Positions 1 through 14,232 of a stretch of DNA of 64,000 nucleotides are shown here, in pieces. A model generated the notes under the pieces. That model searched no databases. It saw nothing but the letters and a program-made list of their open reading frames with translations, and had not been told where the DNA came from. Origin of the DNA: Trichoplax sp. H2 (lineage: Eukaryota; Placozoa; Uniplacotomia; Trichoplacea). The position numbers were made by a program, and so were the translations under genes. Each line of letters opens with the position of its first letter. Position 1 is the stretch's first letter. The stretch lies in NCBI GenBank assembly GCA_003344405.1, contig NOWV01000158.1:62001-126000 (forward strand), read 5' to 3'.

Positions 1-1611
1 AAGAAGTTTTTGAAGAATACCGTAATAATGGTGATTTTAAGGTATTGGCTCAAAATTCCAGCAATTGTTTCCTTCTCAGAAATTTTTAGGAATCTAATGC
101 AAGTATTACTTTTAATTGTAGGGTCCTGTTCAAGAATTGAGCGATAAATCGAATTTTGTAGATAAACTTGTTAACTACGTTCTGGATAAGAAGGATGAGG
201 ATCAGAAGGCTGCTTCTTTGTTGCTGCAGGTCTTATTCGAAGATTCAATTATACCGTCTGATGACTATTCAAAGGCGTAAGTTAATTTCTTTGCCTCTTA
301 CCGATTCTTATAGAGTATGGTGTTTCTCATCAGTTATTTAATTATTTATTGTTATCTTGCATCATAGATTTGTGAGTATCCTAGATGTTGCTACGGATGT
401 GGCAATTGATGTTCCACTGATTTATAGGTATTTAGCGAAGTTGTTTTCGCCGTTAATACCAAGTTGTGTTTCATTACAACAATTAATTAAAATTGCAAAG
501 AACAATGTAATTGCAAGTTGTAATGGCCATAAATTGATTTGTGAAATCTTAGTCAACATCAAGGATATTAAGGTACATTATTCTCATTTGAAGTGAAATG
601 GTATGGTAGGCAATACAAAGTTACTGAATTCAGAACGATTGCATACAAATATATAGGGCGTAGATTTTGTTAGCAAGGTATGGGCAGATAGTGGTGTTTC
701 TGTTTCTGATTTCACAAGCCTGGATAGCGCGAAAGTATTGCGTGAAAACGTATGTTTAGATGTAATAAAAATTAACTTTACGAAATATGTGGAGATTAAT
801 TTGTATTTTATTATCATGAATGCGTAGGGTCTTGAATTTCTGATCAAACCTAAAATCAGTTCTGAAGAGATAGAAGATGAAATTCTACGTATGCTTGAGA
901 ATAGAAATGATACCGCAGTCCAGCAAATGGATCAATTATTGAACACGGTATTGATGAACAATATTTTCGTATTGTATTTACACGTGCATTAGCATAACGC
1001 ATTAGAAAGTAATTATCTAATTAATTATCTTGATCAATTAGTACGCAATTACTCATCAATTGGAAGATTTATTGCATAAAGCCACGATTGCAATTTGCCG
1101 CAGTTGTGTTAAAGGTTGGTTGTCTTTACCGATTTAATTTATTTTGGATTCATTTGTGTAATAAATTGTTTCTGCTGTTTTAATTATTGATGTCACATTA
1201 TTGTCGCTGCAATTGGCAGGAAATAATTGCGATGAAGGAAAATTAAAGAAGAATATTGTTGTGCTCGACTCTGTATTAAAGAAATTTTACGATACTAACA
1301 AAGGTGGACTTGCTTGTTTGAGTCGTATAGAAGAATTTGTGTCCGGTTTAGGCCACCCGCCAGGTAACGTTATGTTTATGTTGCCTTGAAGTATCAAAAT
1401 TGGTTGTTATAAAAATTGCTAATGGTAATTTCATACTATCAATGCAGATCTTCTAGCAAAAATTTTTAACAGTTTATACGATTTTGAAAGTATTAATGAA
1501 GCTACCTTCAAGGAATGGCTTGATGATAAAAAGTCGAGATCACCTGAAGTTGCACGTTCTCTTAGCCATTTTATTGATAGAATTGAGAAGGGCGATGTGG
1601 AATCAGAATAA
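1..1611 (+). CDS. EIF4G: Eukaryotic translation initiation factor 4 gamma, C-terminal part (partial at 5' end)
   Basis: The last eight exons of an eIF4G-family scaffold protein, which bridges eIF4E, eIF4A and eIF3 in cap-dependent initiation. Exons read: 1-41 (in frame from 3), 122-276, 368-572, 657-749, 828-947, 1042-1114, 1220-1363 and 1448-1611. All are bounded by GT/AG and together give 330 in-frame codons. The first three exons hold the MA3 domain (FEEYRNNGDFK, then KAASLLLQVLFED, then ATDVAIDVPLIYRYLAKLFSP, like the AEDMEIDIPHVWLYLAELV helix of vertebrate eIF4G). The last exons form the W2/eIF5C-type HEAT domain ending LLAKIFNSLYDFESINEATF and an acidic tail (GDVESE), where MNK kinases dock in vertebrates. 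The gene starts before the window, so the MIF4G core and the eIF4E-binding site are not visible. I cannot tell an eIF4G1/3-type from a DAP5-type member. The acceptor at 1041 is the least certain junction. Confidence 0.85.
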
Positions 1612-2017
1612 AGATATAAGATTGTTACATATTGTTTAGCGTTTGAATTTAGATTGTTGGGATAACAGACACTTGCAAAGTAAGTTATGCCTAATGTGTA
1701 TAACACTGTATGTTACTATGCATACTTGACAATCATGGTACAATGACTTCTTGTCCGATATCGAGACGTAGATAGATCTGCCAAATGCTTTATGTCACTT
1801 TGGTTTATGGATAAAGTATTATTTTGTGAAGCGCAGATATAACAACTATTTAGATATCGTACGAAGGAATATATTTGTAAGTAAATAATCATATACTTTG
1901 ATATTGGGTGTATTAAACTAAACTATCGTCGCTTGATTTATACTATTACTATTACTTGAATCGAAGAGTTTGTTTTGTCTGATTACAGTCAATAAATCGA
2001 AGTTTTATTGAAATAAA
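1607..2017 (+). promoter_or_regulatory. Candidate polyadenylation signals of the eIF4G gene
   Basis: AATAAA occurs at 1607-1612, overlapping the stop codon, and again at 1991-1996 and 2012-2017. The last two are followed by a T-rich stretch (ttcttcgctttt) that could serve as the downstream element. Which one is used cannot be read from sequence. The latter pair would give a 3' UTR of about 0.4 kb. Confidence 0.45.
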
Positions 2018-3818
2018 AATTCTTCGCTTTTCGCTTGTAATTTAAGAAATTTGTTAACGGTTTACATTAAATTATAGAATAAGCGATACACAACACGTAT
2101 CATTGTATTATAGACTGCATAGTCGTTGCTAGCTCTCGATTAATTGCTAATTTATTAGCAAACTTATATTGCCTCTTTACCACATTTGTGAGGTAAAACG
2201 CGTTAGGCGATTTCATATCCCTATTGTGCAACTTTGATCAGCATTATTTGTTACTGCCAATCGCGACAGAATATGATCTGTAGTGTTTTATTGATGGTAT
2301 TTTACGATCGTTTCCTGCAACATGGCTTAATATTATCTTTAACTACTGATGTAATATCTAATCAATTAAGTAATATGACCGTTATAAATAAAATAGTAGT
2401 CTTTTATGAATGTGTTATTAACTGTGTAATTAATATAACATTGATAGAGAGCTAGATTACTGCTTGTCATGTAAAAAATATGCAATTTATGCAATTTTAA
2501 AGTATTGCGGGTATTTGTATAATGCAGCATACGTAGTATGAAATGACTGTTTAGTAATACCGTACTTCTGTTTAAATTAAAATTAAAATCACCAATTGGA
2601 TGCATTCGTACCTCATTAGATACTGTTATTAATTTGCGTACTTCACGTAAACGTATATCATTAGCTTTCACTGAATTAGCAGTCAATAGACTTGGATACA
2701 GAATCGAAAGGTATTTCCACGCACTTTGACCGTACGAACTAAAGTAAAATTCAATAGCCTACAAGCTCTAGGCTGCTAGCCTTTGACATCATATAGTATT
2801 GAAGGGTTAAAATAATCTCATTGAAGCTTAGACCGGTTGGAGGTTAGAAAATTTAAATTTGATATCTAAAATTTATAAAGTAACAGGTTCAGCATAAACT
2901 CTATACCGCTTTATATGATTAACACTATTATATACTTGTCAATGATAATCGTAATGAAATATAACCAGTTTGACATATTAAATACTGAAGAGATTGTGAA
3001 AGTGCACCGTACACATATTCATACACTAGAATGATACTTAATACACGGCATAAAAATCCTTCTTTTCTGGTGCCTTACGTTCACATTTTTAAATATGTTT
3101 ATTACCATGTATCATTAACGATATCAATATTTGTAATATAATCATAATATAATAAATTTACAAAAGGATCAATGAAATCGTTACGAAATACATCGGTCAT
3201 TCTCAAGAGCTAATCTTTTATAGCATATGATTAGCTACAGTGCCAATAAAGACAAATTTCTGGAAAAGATACTCGTATTAACCACATATCATATTTAGAT
3301 TAGGTTATAATTGGTGATAAAGAGTAAAATACAGAGTTGAAATAACCCATTTGATTTAATTAGTAACCAACTTGTTCAAAGTTACTTACGAATACAAGCA
3401 TAGTGTTTTGTATACGTTGAAACTATAGGATTCATTACAATAGTTGGAAAGGAAAGCACGACTATTACACTAAAATATCAGGTTATATTTCTCCAGCTTT
3501 AAAAATATTAAATGAATTAGAGATCAATTTTAAAAAGTATATAGCGTAATTGTTAGAAAGATGGCTTTTATGCAATTAAAGGTTAGGTCCATGGTAGTCT
3601 ATTACTATATTTACTAGTTGTAACGTGCGCGAATATGAAACCTGGATAATAATTCGCAGCAAAGTTCTAATACCGGATCTAGACTATAGGTTTCAATGGC
3701 TAAAATGTTGTAAAGAAATTTTATAATAGTACGGTTGTTGTTATTTTCATGTTCAGTGTAGAAGGAATTGAATAAACCAGATAGTAATTGTATTCTAGTT
3801 GAGGAGTTATGTCTTTAA
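2018..3818. other. Intergenic spacer between the eIF4G end and the Sel1 pseudogene
   Basis: AT-rich sequence between two convergent units. I see no open frame with protein-like content, no RNA gene and no clear repeat. The overlapping small open frames at 2234-2686 on both strands are low in complexity and look like chance. Confidence 0.5.
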
Positions 3819-5730
3819 TTAAGTTTCAGGAAATAAGTCGATAGTGTCTTCTGTCATTCTGGAAGTTGGTTTAGCTCTCATAAGAAGTTGAACAATAGCT
3901 TGAGCAAAATTCTCTATATCATCTTCATCGTCATCATCATGGTCATCTTCGTCTTCATTCTCATCTTCATCAACGTCTTCTGATCCTTCGTCCCTCTTCA
4001 ACATTATTATTAAAATTACTGCTTGCGTTTTCTAATTCTGCAGCTAATTTATCAATGATATCGACACTTTTGATAGCTAGATATAAACAAAAAAAGTAAG
4101 AAGGGAAGCGTTGCCAACCAATTTCAATTTCTTCTAGTTGGTTTCTATAGCATTGATATACTACCTTTATATCTTGTTGACAGCCTCAACTGTTATGATA
4201 ACACTTTGCACGATGATGCATATGTAATGAAGATTCATTAGTAGCATTTTCAAAGCAAACATTAGCTTGGTCTACTTTATCTTGCTGATTGTATAATTTC
4301 CAAGTCTATACTGGCCTTGACAGTGTAATTCTTGATCATTTTCAATAATTCGCTTATATATTAATTCGCTCAGCTGGGGATCATCACATGCGATGTGTTT
4401 TTAATGCTGTAACTTAGCAATTTCATACAAGGATGAATAAGTATAAAGTCGGCACTCATCAAGAATATTTCTAGCGAAAAAATGAGCAGCCCTTTGGAGA
4501 TCTTTTTCGACACCGATGCCATGAGCATAGACAATACCCAAAGCAAAAGCAGTGCCACTATCGCCGCCACCGTAGTTTTGCTTGTATAATTAATTCGACA
4601 GAAACGTAAGCTTTTAATAAATATTGATGTATCATTTTAGGATGACTTTCTGAGTCGGAGTATTTAACGGGTTCTTGCATTCGTGCAATATCGACAGCCA
4701 TATGCACTAACGCTTTTGCAAAGTAGATACATTTAAATTTTAAATTTGAACGATCTAGTCATCGCAAGCATTGTTGAATGGTATATAAATCTATTCTTAC
4801 TTTGGAAAGTAACGCTAAGATAGAGCGAGATAGAATGTCCACGGGAAGCAGCTTTCTTAATGTAGTAATTGCGCTTGGCTCTATTTGTTTTTGTAGCACG
4901 AGCCCATCGATATATTAGCCAACCTAAGTACTAATCAGCTCGTCCGTCCCCTAATTTACTAGCGGCTTCAAGATACTCCTTTGCTTTCTGGTAATTGGGC
5001 AGATTCTCTTCATCAACATCACGCAAAATGTTTTCATCGCACTGGACCATGTTGATACTGACTATTGCCAAGAGAATGTAACTCGATGCAACCTTTTCTG
5101 AGCTATAATTGTCAGGATTATCAATGATACCTTTGGCCTCGTCTATAATCACTTTAATATATTTCTCCATTTCGGATAAAAACGCCAATTTGTCCATAAT
5201 TCGCGGTTAACAGGCGATAATTCTTCAACTTGTATAATACATTTAAGATAATCTCGGAACTTACCATAAAGTCATTGGCTGTAATTTTTTACAACTTTTA
5301 ATTCGCCATGCTTCTCGTCTTCAAAATCATCTTCAGCACTAATTAATTCCCATTTGCAAAACCGAGCTACAGGATGACCGAGATTAGCTGCAGCTTCAAA
5401 TTCTTGATTACTTTGACTAAATTTTGACCTTCTGAACTATATCCCCATCGATAGATCAAACCCATTTTATAGTGTGCATGAGCATCGTTGGTATCGGTCA
5501 CTTGTTGCTTATAATCATTTAATGCTTCATCGCTGCCGATCCAATTCAGCCTGTGTAAATGTTGCAGTTTATCCAGAATGTAACCACGTTGGTCATTGTA
5601 TAGGCTAGCTAAACCTTTGCCAAGGGTAAGATGACTCTTCGGCTTTCTTTTCCTTAATATTGTTCAGTCCAATAAAGTCGAAAAGGCAGCCAATTGCACA
5701 CTATTTGTATTCGTCTGATCAATCTTCAAT
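3819..5730 (-). pseudogene. Broken Sel1-repeat (TPR-like) protein gene with an acidic C-terminal tail
   Basis: Read on the minus strand, several frames together resemble one Sel1-repeat protein, a family of helical repeats that act as adaptor surfaces. Pieces in order: about 5634-5425 (AHYKMGLIYRWGYSSEG); a shift to another frame at 5425-5270 (EFEAAANLGHPVARFCKWEL); 5196-4931 (KAKEYLEAASKLGDGRA, then a stop); just past that stop, YLGWLIYRWARATKT and IKKAASRGHS; 4575-4410 (GDSGTAFALGIVYAHGIGVE, then KDLQRAAHFFARN) ending in TAA; and finally 4004-3819, an Asp/Glu-rich run followed by FAQAIVQLLMRA and a stop. The Sel1 signature (LGxxYxxGxGVxxDxxxA) is clear in the 4.5-kb piece. At least three frame changes and internal stops lack convincing splice sites, so I call it a decayed gene. 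Unrecognised introns or sequence errors could explain some of the breaks. The upstream end may extend to about 5900. Confidence 0.6.
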
Positions 5731-5900
5731 AAGAATGGGAAATTAAAACATTTTTTCTTACTCTGCTACGTGCAATGGGTTGAAATTAGCTTGACGATAT
5801 TACTATTTTATTCTTTGAAATCTGTAGCATTTTTTTTCGCCTAATCTACTTTTCAATCTGGCTAAAAGCAAACAGTATTTCGTTACCATTAAGGCCAAAG

Positions 5901-8900
5901 CTAGCTTTGATAACGTTTATTTCATATCAAGCTAGAGATTGTTGTATGCTCAATATCGTTGCGTTATAACTTGATATTAAGCTTATCCTACTTCAACTTG
6001 CCAATCTTGACAAGATTTTACTAGCAAGAGCTGCTGGTCTCGCTATTATGGTACCTTAATATACCTTTTGCATGTAAGAGTCGCAGCCTAGTATACGAGT
6101 ATATAAAGTCCTCGTTATGCTATCATTGCTATGCAAATGCAGTGAAATTTGGTTGGTTATGTCAGATTGGATCTTATTATTGCAGACGGGTGGGGTAGCT
6201 CATGATCCAGTTCTCAAATTTGTTAGCCAGATATACTGTTACTGTATATATACTCGTAATACTCATATGAAAGAAAGTGCGCATCTAATCGAGCTTTACG
6301 AGTATAAATTAATTGCTTAATATTACTCACGCAAGCTCTAACAGCTACTGAAGTAGTAAATTGCCGTTCTAGAAATGGTCATTAACTTAATAGATAGGTT
6401 CTAGTGATTATGTAGCTAAATGACTTATAGTCTGATATTGTCCTTGTTTTGACGTGGAACAAGTACAGTAGATATTCTAGGGAGTAGAGAGCATCATACA
6501 GTACTCTGAATACAGCATATAAATTAATTCATGCGTAAGCTGCAAAGATTAGAAAATATTATCTTCATGGAGAACATTTACAAAAGCGCGCTGTTACCAT
6601 CACAACTCTACCGCTAATAACCATGCAGTAGCTCATGCTAGTAGGGAGTGATCTAGCGATAGAAAGAGAAGCCCCTAAGATCCTCCAATCTCGACTATTA
6701 GATGGTGAAATGGCTGACTGTTGCAATAACTGCGGTCTTATTTTCTCACAGGAATGTTCACGCGATTATTAGCAACAGAAACTACTCAATGAAATGAAGA
6801 TAAATTGATAATATTATTAATACATAAGGATGTTTGTTATATTCGCTTTGGCCGAAACTCTGCTGTTATATGCAGCTATAGGTGGTCATTTTTTCTTCTG
6901 GCTAGGTTCCATTCATTGCTTCCTTAACTGCCTATCCGGATATGCAGTAGTGATAGTTAGTCGTGATTCTTATAGTCTGGATGTTAAGTTAAACTGATGC
7001 AACTATAATTATATGATTTAGCCGGAACCAATTAAAGCTATAACAAAGCCGGCCTGTAAAGGCTTTCGAAGAAGAAAGTAATATCTATTCAAACCTAATC
7101 TTTAGGAGCTTGGATTCCTTAAGAGAGAAAGAACGATTAATAAAAGCGCGAGCTAGTATAGCTTCACCGATGATGCTATTAACAGAATTTGAAGATTGAG
7201 CTTACGTAGTACATGTAGTAAGAATAGTGTTTGTGACTTTGTCCATCATGAATTATGCTGTAATACTGTAGATAGGCAATTAGTAGTCGTAACAAACAGA
7301 TGGCAAATGAATAAACATATTATTGACATATGAATATGCATAACACGATATGATAATGAAGGGATTAAAGATCAGCCATGTAACAGCGCTTGTCACTCAT
7401 TTTTCTTAAACTAGATGTTGTCAATAAGATTATCAATAATAACACTTTCATCAATACAATATGGATATATAGAAGTTGAATGTTCAAATGCAAATAACTT
7501 CTTGTCCGCTATTTTACGTACCAAATCGACCAATGTTGTTATTATCATCATGGTCGACATAAATACTATGCTGTAGAATAGCCTGAGGACATGTAAAATA
7601 GGACACAGTCTAGCCAATTCATAAGATCATGTGCTAATTCAATGTCCAGACACAACATCATTACATCAAAGGGTAGAGGAGAATGATGAATTATTTCATA
7701 TTACATGGAATTTTAGGAATATCAATCAGGTACATGAAATGAAATTATTCACAATAACTAAGAAAGCAAGTACGATAAGATAGTAGAATAAATGAGGACA
7801 CACATTTTATTTTTTACGTCGTTACTATATTATTTTAGGCTATGTTACGTCGTGATATATCGGGTTCAATCAAATCTCTATGCCATCTTATGCAGTTATA
7901 GTTAATCTATCTGGCAATAATTATAGCTCAGTAGATTTGCGCGTAACATCATTTAGAGAATGAATGAATCATCTGTCTTAGCTATAGTCTAGCTATAAGT
8001 TGCTATTGTGCTTTTACTTCTTGACCAATATGCACCATAGATAATAATTACGTGGCAATAATAAAATGATGGGCTAATTCATAGGTGTATCTTAAGGGCA
8101 AAATCAATTTTAGGACAGATTTAAACTATACAATAGCTAATTATAATTATAGAGGAATGGTGAAACACTTTTAGCATTGGCGTTAATTAAATTTACAGCG
8201 AATGTCTATAGGAGGATATTTTCTATTGTCAATTTCAGCATTAGAAAATGTTTTAAGGGCTCCAATAACCTTGTCAAAAAGAGCAAGGGATACAAAGAAG
8301 AATCGTAAATATTCGATTGGAAAGTCTACGTTCATCCTCGTTCTAGTTGTCTATCATGTTGAGATGGTAAATTTCATTCACATTCTTAAATCAATCACAA
8401 TTGAGATTGAATAATTAATAATGCCACCTTTGTACGCAATTACGAATTAATTATGATAATCAGTTATATATTAAACAAGTATCACGTTGTTACTACTGAG
8501 CAGTGAATATTTATAGTTCAAATCTTCTTTAAGGACTATCGCCTTTGCAATTGGAATGCTAAAATTTCTCAGTATTTCTGCGAATGAAATGAAATAATAT
8601 TCTTGAATTATATTATTATTCAGCATGATGATATTTTGAATACAAGGAAACGATTGATAATTTCACAAAATAATATTATTAGTTACTCTTCCCTCGGCTT
8701 GACTATAGAAATAACTCTTACGGAATGCTTGGTGTTATATTGTACTTATTGGAATACATAGACTACTAAATAAAAGCCTATTTTTAGGAGTCCATGGCAT
8801 CACTAATCATTTGTAGCGTTATATTATAGTTAAAAATTTACAAATCTGCTTGTTCTTATCCGAAAAAAATTTAGACTGCTATTAATAATGAGAACTAAGC

Positions 8901-11900
8901 GTATTTCTTTGATCGTACTAATTACGTAGTTTAAATATAATTTATCTTGATAGTTGTATTCAATTGAGGACAAAGTTACCGGTATATCATAAATTTATTA
9001 TTACTGTTGTTGACTCTATCATTCAAGTTGCTAGACTACTTTTAACGTCATTATAATGCGTAATTGGACTAACAATTTCGATCTTTATCTAGGGAGTAAC
9101 GAAATTAATTTGTATTAATAGTAATTGAAAGAAATAACCTTCCTTTTCCCCCTAATCTTGCTGGGGCTGAAGATTTTATCTTCTGGAAGGAAGTAAAGTG
9201 TTTACAACTCTGCTTGGATTGCTGTCGATTATCGTAACAATTACATGATAATCGGCAATTCTGATAAAGGAATGATAGTTATGGATAAACAAATACAATA
9301 TTGTAGTTCTGTATCATATTATCGTTAATAAACAACTTTGAACCACTATTGACTGCAATATAACTACACCCTGAATGAATTTTTTCTCTACAATCACTAA
9401 ACTAGCTTAAAGGTGCCTTTGTTTTTTATAAGTAAATCAAGTTATATACAGTGAATGAAGTTAAGACAGTTTAATGAACAGATTGTGAATATAAATTATT
9501 ATTTTCATAAATCAATGATTTCAAATAGGTTAATTATGACATAGCATACTGACTTTCTATCTTCGATGTAAGTAATCAAAGTGGTCAAAGCGGACATTAA
9601 GAAATAGAACAATCGGCTATATTTATTCGTCGACTTGTTTGATTGGCATTTGTTTAATGCGACAGCTCCATTGGAATAAAATTGTAGATGGCTTTATTTC
9701 CTTTTCATGAAATCGTTACGTTAACATGTCACCACTATTAGCTAAAATCATTCTTGTTGTTGTGTTATTTTAATGGAGATAAATTGATTAGTAGCGTAAA
9801 CCACAAGTATTTTCTTATATATTGTTAGCCACAATTAAGATAGACGTCATCAATCCTTCAATGAGAAGATAACATCTTTTTTCTTTTGTTTAAATAAAAC
9901 AAGCAGAAAAATATACCAACATGTTAATCTACTATGAATAAAATCAGCACAAAATACGATTGTACGATTGGAATTATTTTGAAAGGTTTAATTGAATCAC
10001 TATAAGCGTAAGTCAAGGTGTATGATCTTGTCTTAATCAGTGTTATCCTAATTAATTACGATGATCACGTAATCATCTTTGATTTATAAATAGCAACTGA
10101 CATGATATATCCACAAGAGCCTATAGCTATACTATTCATCTTTATTCTTTCACGTACATTGATTGGAAATTGAGGTAGATCTGGAAATTTCTTTGGGATA
10201 GGAAATAACAACGTGATGTTACTTAAGCAATCAATACGGGCTTAATATGGCTTATTTACCGATGAAATTATCATGATGTATGCGTTTTACTGTAGAATGA
10301 TAATATGCGAGCAGATTTAGCAATTTATCTGGATGAAAGTGTAACAATATATTATTTTACAGATCAATATAGCCCTACTATCGTCTATTTACCGTAAAGG
10401 ATGGCCCAATGATGTACATGAGAAGGAAAGTGCCGGCGAATTAGCATATAATTCATTGATAGATTCGTATATTGTATTGATATCATCTAATAGTAGTAAG
10501 TATTGGCTTAACAGGAACACTTAAATTCTCACATCGGAATTAATGAGAAACTAATGAGGCTAGTTATAGAGCACATGATTTAATAGATTCTATTTCTGAC
10601 ATCTAGATTGATGAGGTATAGACACATTGAACATATAACTTTCAGACAGAAGATAACTGAATGTCATCATTCTGTAGATTAATAGAAATTTAATATGATC
10701 TTCTTGTAGTAAGTGATGGCTTTGTGATGAATTTAAACCCTTATTTTATATTAATAAGGCATAAGAAGATCTTAGAATAATTTTGCAGCCAGATAACGAA
10801 GCATTATAAAACGATCATGACGGTAAGAGGCCAATTATCTGGATCTCTGCTCAGTAGGCGATCTAGCAGTATAAAGAGCACAATGATTATTCGTGGCTTA
10901 GAATAAGACATTGAGCTTAATTCATGCAATTTTTCAATCTTTAATTTTTTCTATATTCCTTGCGATTCTGATTGAATTACAATACTGAATTTTTAGTAAT
11001 AAAGTAGAAATAGTAAGATAAAGTTCAATAACATGATCTTGATGATAGAATATTTCTGCAAAGTCTACCTTTAATAAACGTTGAATCAATTTGATTCCAT
11101 TAATCTATTTTAAGTATGAAACAAATTAGATGGCAACGATTTAGTTTATTTGTAACAAGGAAGGCATTAATTATAACACTATTAGTCTTGTTAAATATAT
11201 TAAATGCTTAAAAAAGGTTGATGTAATGATATCCCGGAGAGATATGACGTCCATAATTATCACGGTTGGAGTTCAAATAATAATTATGCAACCTTGAAAC
11301 TAGAAAAACACAGTAATAATATTCTCAAGGAATATTTTCTCCATTCATAATTGATAACTTTAAAGACAAATAAAGAGAACTATCAATAAGGTTTCTTCAT
11401 ACCTTATTTTATTATAGTTTTTATATTTTCAAAATATCTTTAATAATCATAATTATCCCTAATATATTAATAGACGGTTTGCTATTAACTATAATTGATC
11501 ATCATTCGGTACAGAAATTTAATGTAATAAAGAGTTCATTATCATCAATGAAATCGTAGAGAGGATTTATTTGCAATACTGATGAACATGCTACGCTAAA
11601 AAGAAGTAAATAATTCACTAATTGCATTAATTTGATTTAAATACTAGTTATAAGTGTATCTTTAAGAGGATAGTGACGAGCGCTTTGATTATTTTACTGC
11701 TGATATGGTTAACATATTATTTGCCCAATTCTAGACGAAATTGTATAATTAAATCATTTAGCTAAATTAGATGAAATACTTCATTTTAATACTCTACTAC
11801 TGATATTACCATAACTATCTAGTTGATGATATACAATCTGTCTTCAGTTGATAGATGAACAATGATCTGGGTTAATTAAATTGCATCCTATGGAGCTTTA

Positions 11901-12650
11901 TTCTGTAAAATAGAATATCAAAATGAAATTATCATGAAAAAAAGATAATAAAATTCAGTGTTACTATTCGAATAGTCAGCATAGTTTCCATAAAATGATT
12001 ACAATAATATCTGATTTTAAATAATGTATAGATATTGTTTGTGAACTATAGTTTACATTGACTATATTTAGTTCGAGAATTTTTGGGTAGGATGATGAAA
12101 GTAATGAGTCTTGCTGTACAGTATATTTAAGATCTGAAAAGGTAGGGTAAATACTACGACAATAAATTGTCCATAGATTGAGCTAGCTATCTCAGTTAAG
12201 ATATTGATATGATTTCTCTATTTTGAGATAAACATATTTCCTTAGTAGATAAGTAGCGTAAATTTTGGACTAATAACATGCTATAGAAATATTAGCACTA
12301 TATAATTTTGAAATGATGTAAAACTATGAAGTTTGCTAATGACTTAGAATAATTTGGGCTTAAAATCGAGATAATCAAATGCTCACACATCAGAATTTAG
12401 AAGTAACTTGAACGATTTGATATAGCGTAAATTCCTAGCCTTGATATCGCCTTATTTAATAAATCAGATCACCCAGCTTGTTTAATGTGTTCAATTTCAA
12501 GTTAAAAAATTTGTTACATACTGTGCCACTCTGTAACGATGTTGATATGTCGAAATACCTACCATTGATTTATATTGACGATAGGTTAGTCAATTGTCCA
12601 TGTATTTCATAACTTTGACCATCCGGTGTAGTCTCTATTGTCTCCCTTCC
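5901..12650. other. Gene-free AT-rich region
   Basis: Nearly 7 kb without a supported gene. Short open frames (6117-6320, 7411-7617, 8202-8414) have no recognisable protein pattern and are no longer than chance allows at this base composition. The sequence may hold older decayed copies of the repeat seen just downstream, for example around 11.86 kb, but I could not align them with confidence. Confidence 0.5.
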
Positions 12651-13800
12651 TCGTATCTTAAACTATTCCAAATGGATGACAACGAGGAAGAGGTGAAATT
12701 AAAGCATTTATAGATTTATTAATTTACAGTTAATATCATATTAAAAAAGAGAATGGTAGACTCTATAGCTACGATAAGGATCAAGCTACCATTAGATAAC
12801 TCTGCCGTGCAGAGATTCACTTGTTGATCTGCAATAGAACAACTTGAATTATTCTGTTTAAGCTATTTGACAGGTCATATCATGGTAAATTAAGTTATAA
12901 AATTATAAGTAACTGATCTAATGTTAAATTGCAGGATGTATATTTATTGCTTTAGGTATCATTTGGAATTGAATGAAGCTGGTAGCTGATATTGTTTTAG
13001 AAGAAAATTATTCGTCTTTATAAGTAATTTTAGTGCTATTACTGAGATTAAACCGCTAGTATAACCATAAATCAAGTTATAATGAGTCATAAAGTTTAAT
13101 AAATGAAGCTTTGAGATCAAGAAACGTCTAAAAATCATGATAAATAAGCAAGTAAATTAATGCAATATTAACCCGCAGGTTTCATTTTTACTGCATGAGG
13201 TATGATTTTGAAATAATTGAAAAAATATTATCATTTTGGAATGAAAATGATTGGGTTTATAGGCAATCATAGGAATAATGTTGAGATTATGTAGTTATAC
13301 AGAGAATGACTAAAGACGAAATTATTGGAGATCTATATCGAGCAACTTAAAGTATTCTAAATCAACGATTTGAACAGTTAAGATCGGGAAATGAGCTAAA
13401 TATTATCGTCAATTAGTTGATAGGAGTGATAGGTAATTGAATCAACAATAGACCGTAGGTTGCATGTTTATAGCCTAAGGTATCATTTTAAAATGAATCA
13501 AACTGAAAATTAATATCATATTGAAATAAAAATGATAGAGTTTATAAGCAATCATATCGATCTTACTGAGATTAGACATGTAAGATGACTATAAATCAAG
13601 TTGCAGACGAGGTAGGACACGAAATTAGAAGTATTCTACATCAACTATTTCGATAAGAAAGGCGAAGAAATAACTGAATAGCATTACAGAAATGAGCTGT
13701 TAGGATTATAGCCATTTGAACGTCGAATTGAACCGCAGATTGTCTACCTTAATTGCCTAAGGTGTCATTTTGAATGATATTGATTCATTTAAGTAGCTAC
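12650..13800. repeat. Degenerate tandem repeat, period about 280 bp
   Basis: Successive copies share a landmark of the form gcaggttgcatg, then tagcctaaggtatcatttt. It appears near 12931, 13175, 13455 and 13735, giving spacings of 244, 280 and 280 bp. Within a unit, other shared landmarks are ttaatatcatattgaaat, ataaaaatgatagagttta, aagcaatcat and actgagatta. A further, more decayed unit is detectable from about 12650 (ttaatatcatattaaaaa at about 12731). Copies are diverged and none is open. Confidence 0.6.
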
Positions 13801-13853
13801 CCACAATCTGTCGCCAACGTAAAGTAGATTGTTAGCTACTATAGATTAGTGGC

Positions 13854-13899
13854 ATCAACAACAACATACACAATAATAACAACAACAACAACAATAATC
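13854..13899. repeat. CAA/CAATAA microsatellite
   Basis: An imperfect run of CAA, ACA and AATA units about 45 bp long. It lies just downstream of the last 280-bp repeat copy. Confidence 0.85.
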
Positions 13900-14232
13900 A
13901 TGGTTTGTGATAATAATATTGGATAAAATAGTGACGAGTAGTTGTCATTGAAATAATTCATTTCATTTCCATGCATTGGATGATTTTGCCTGCCTATAGA
14001 AAGTTATGTTTGTGTCTATCCGCCTCTACTTGCATTTCAATAACTCCATTGGAATTTCAAATTTCAATATGGCTAAGATGGACAGTTATTGTCTACCTTC
14101 TCAAGCCAGCATTTACTACGTGATAAATATAGTAAATCGCAGGCATAGAAGTCAATTGATTGATTCTCTACCTACACTCTATTCTTTCCCATTCAAACTG
14201 ATCAAGACAATATTACAGTTACCTGGTGATAG

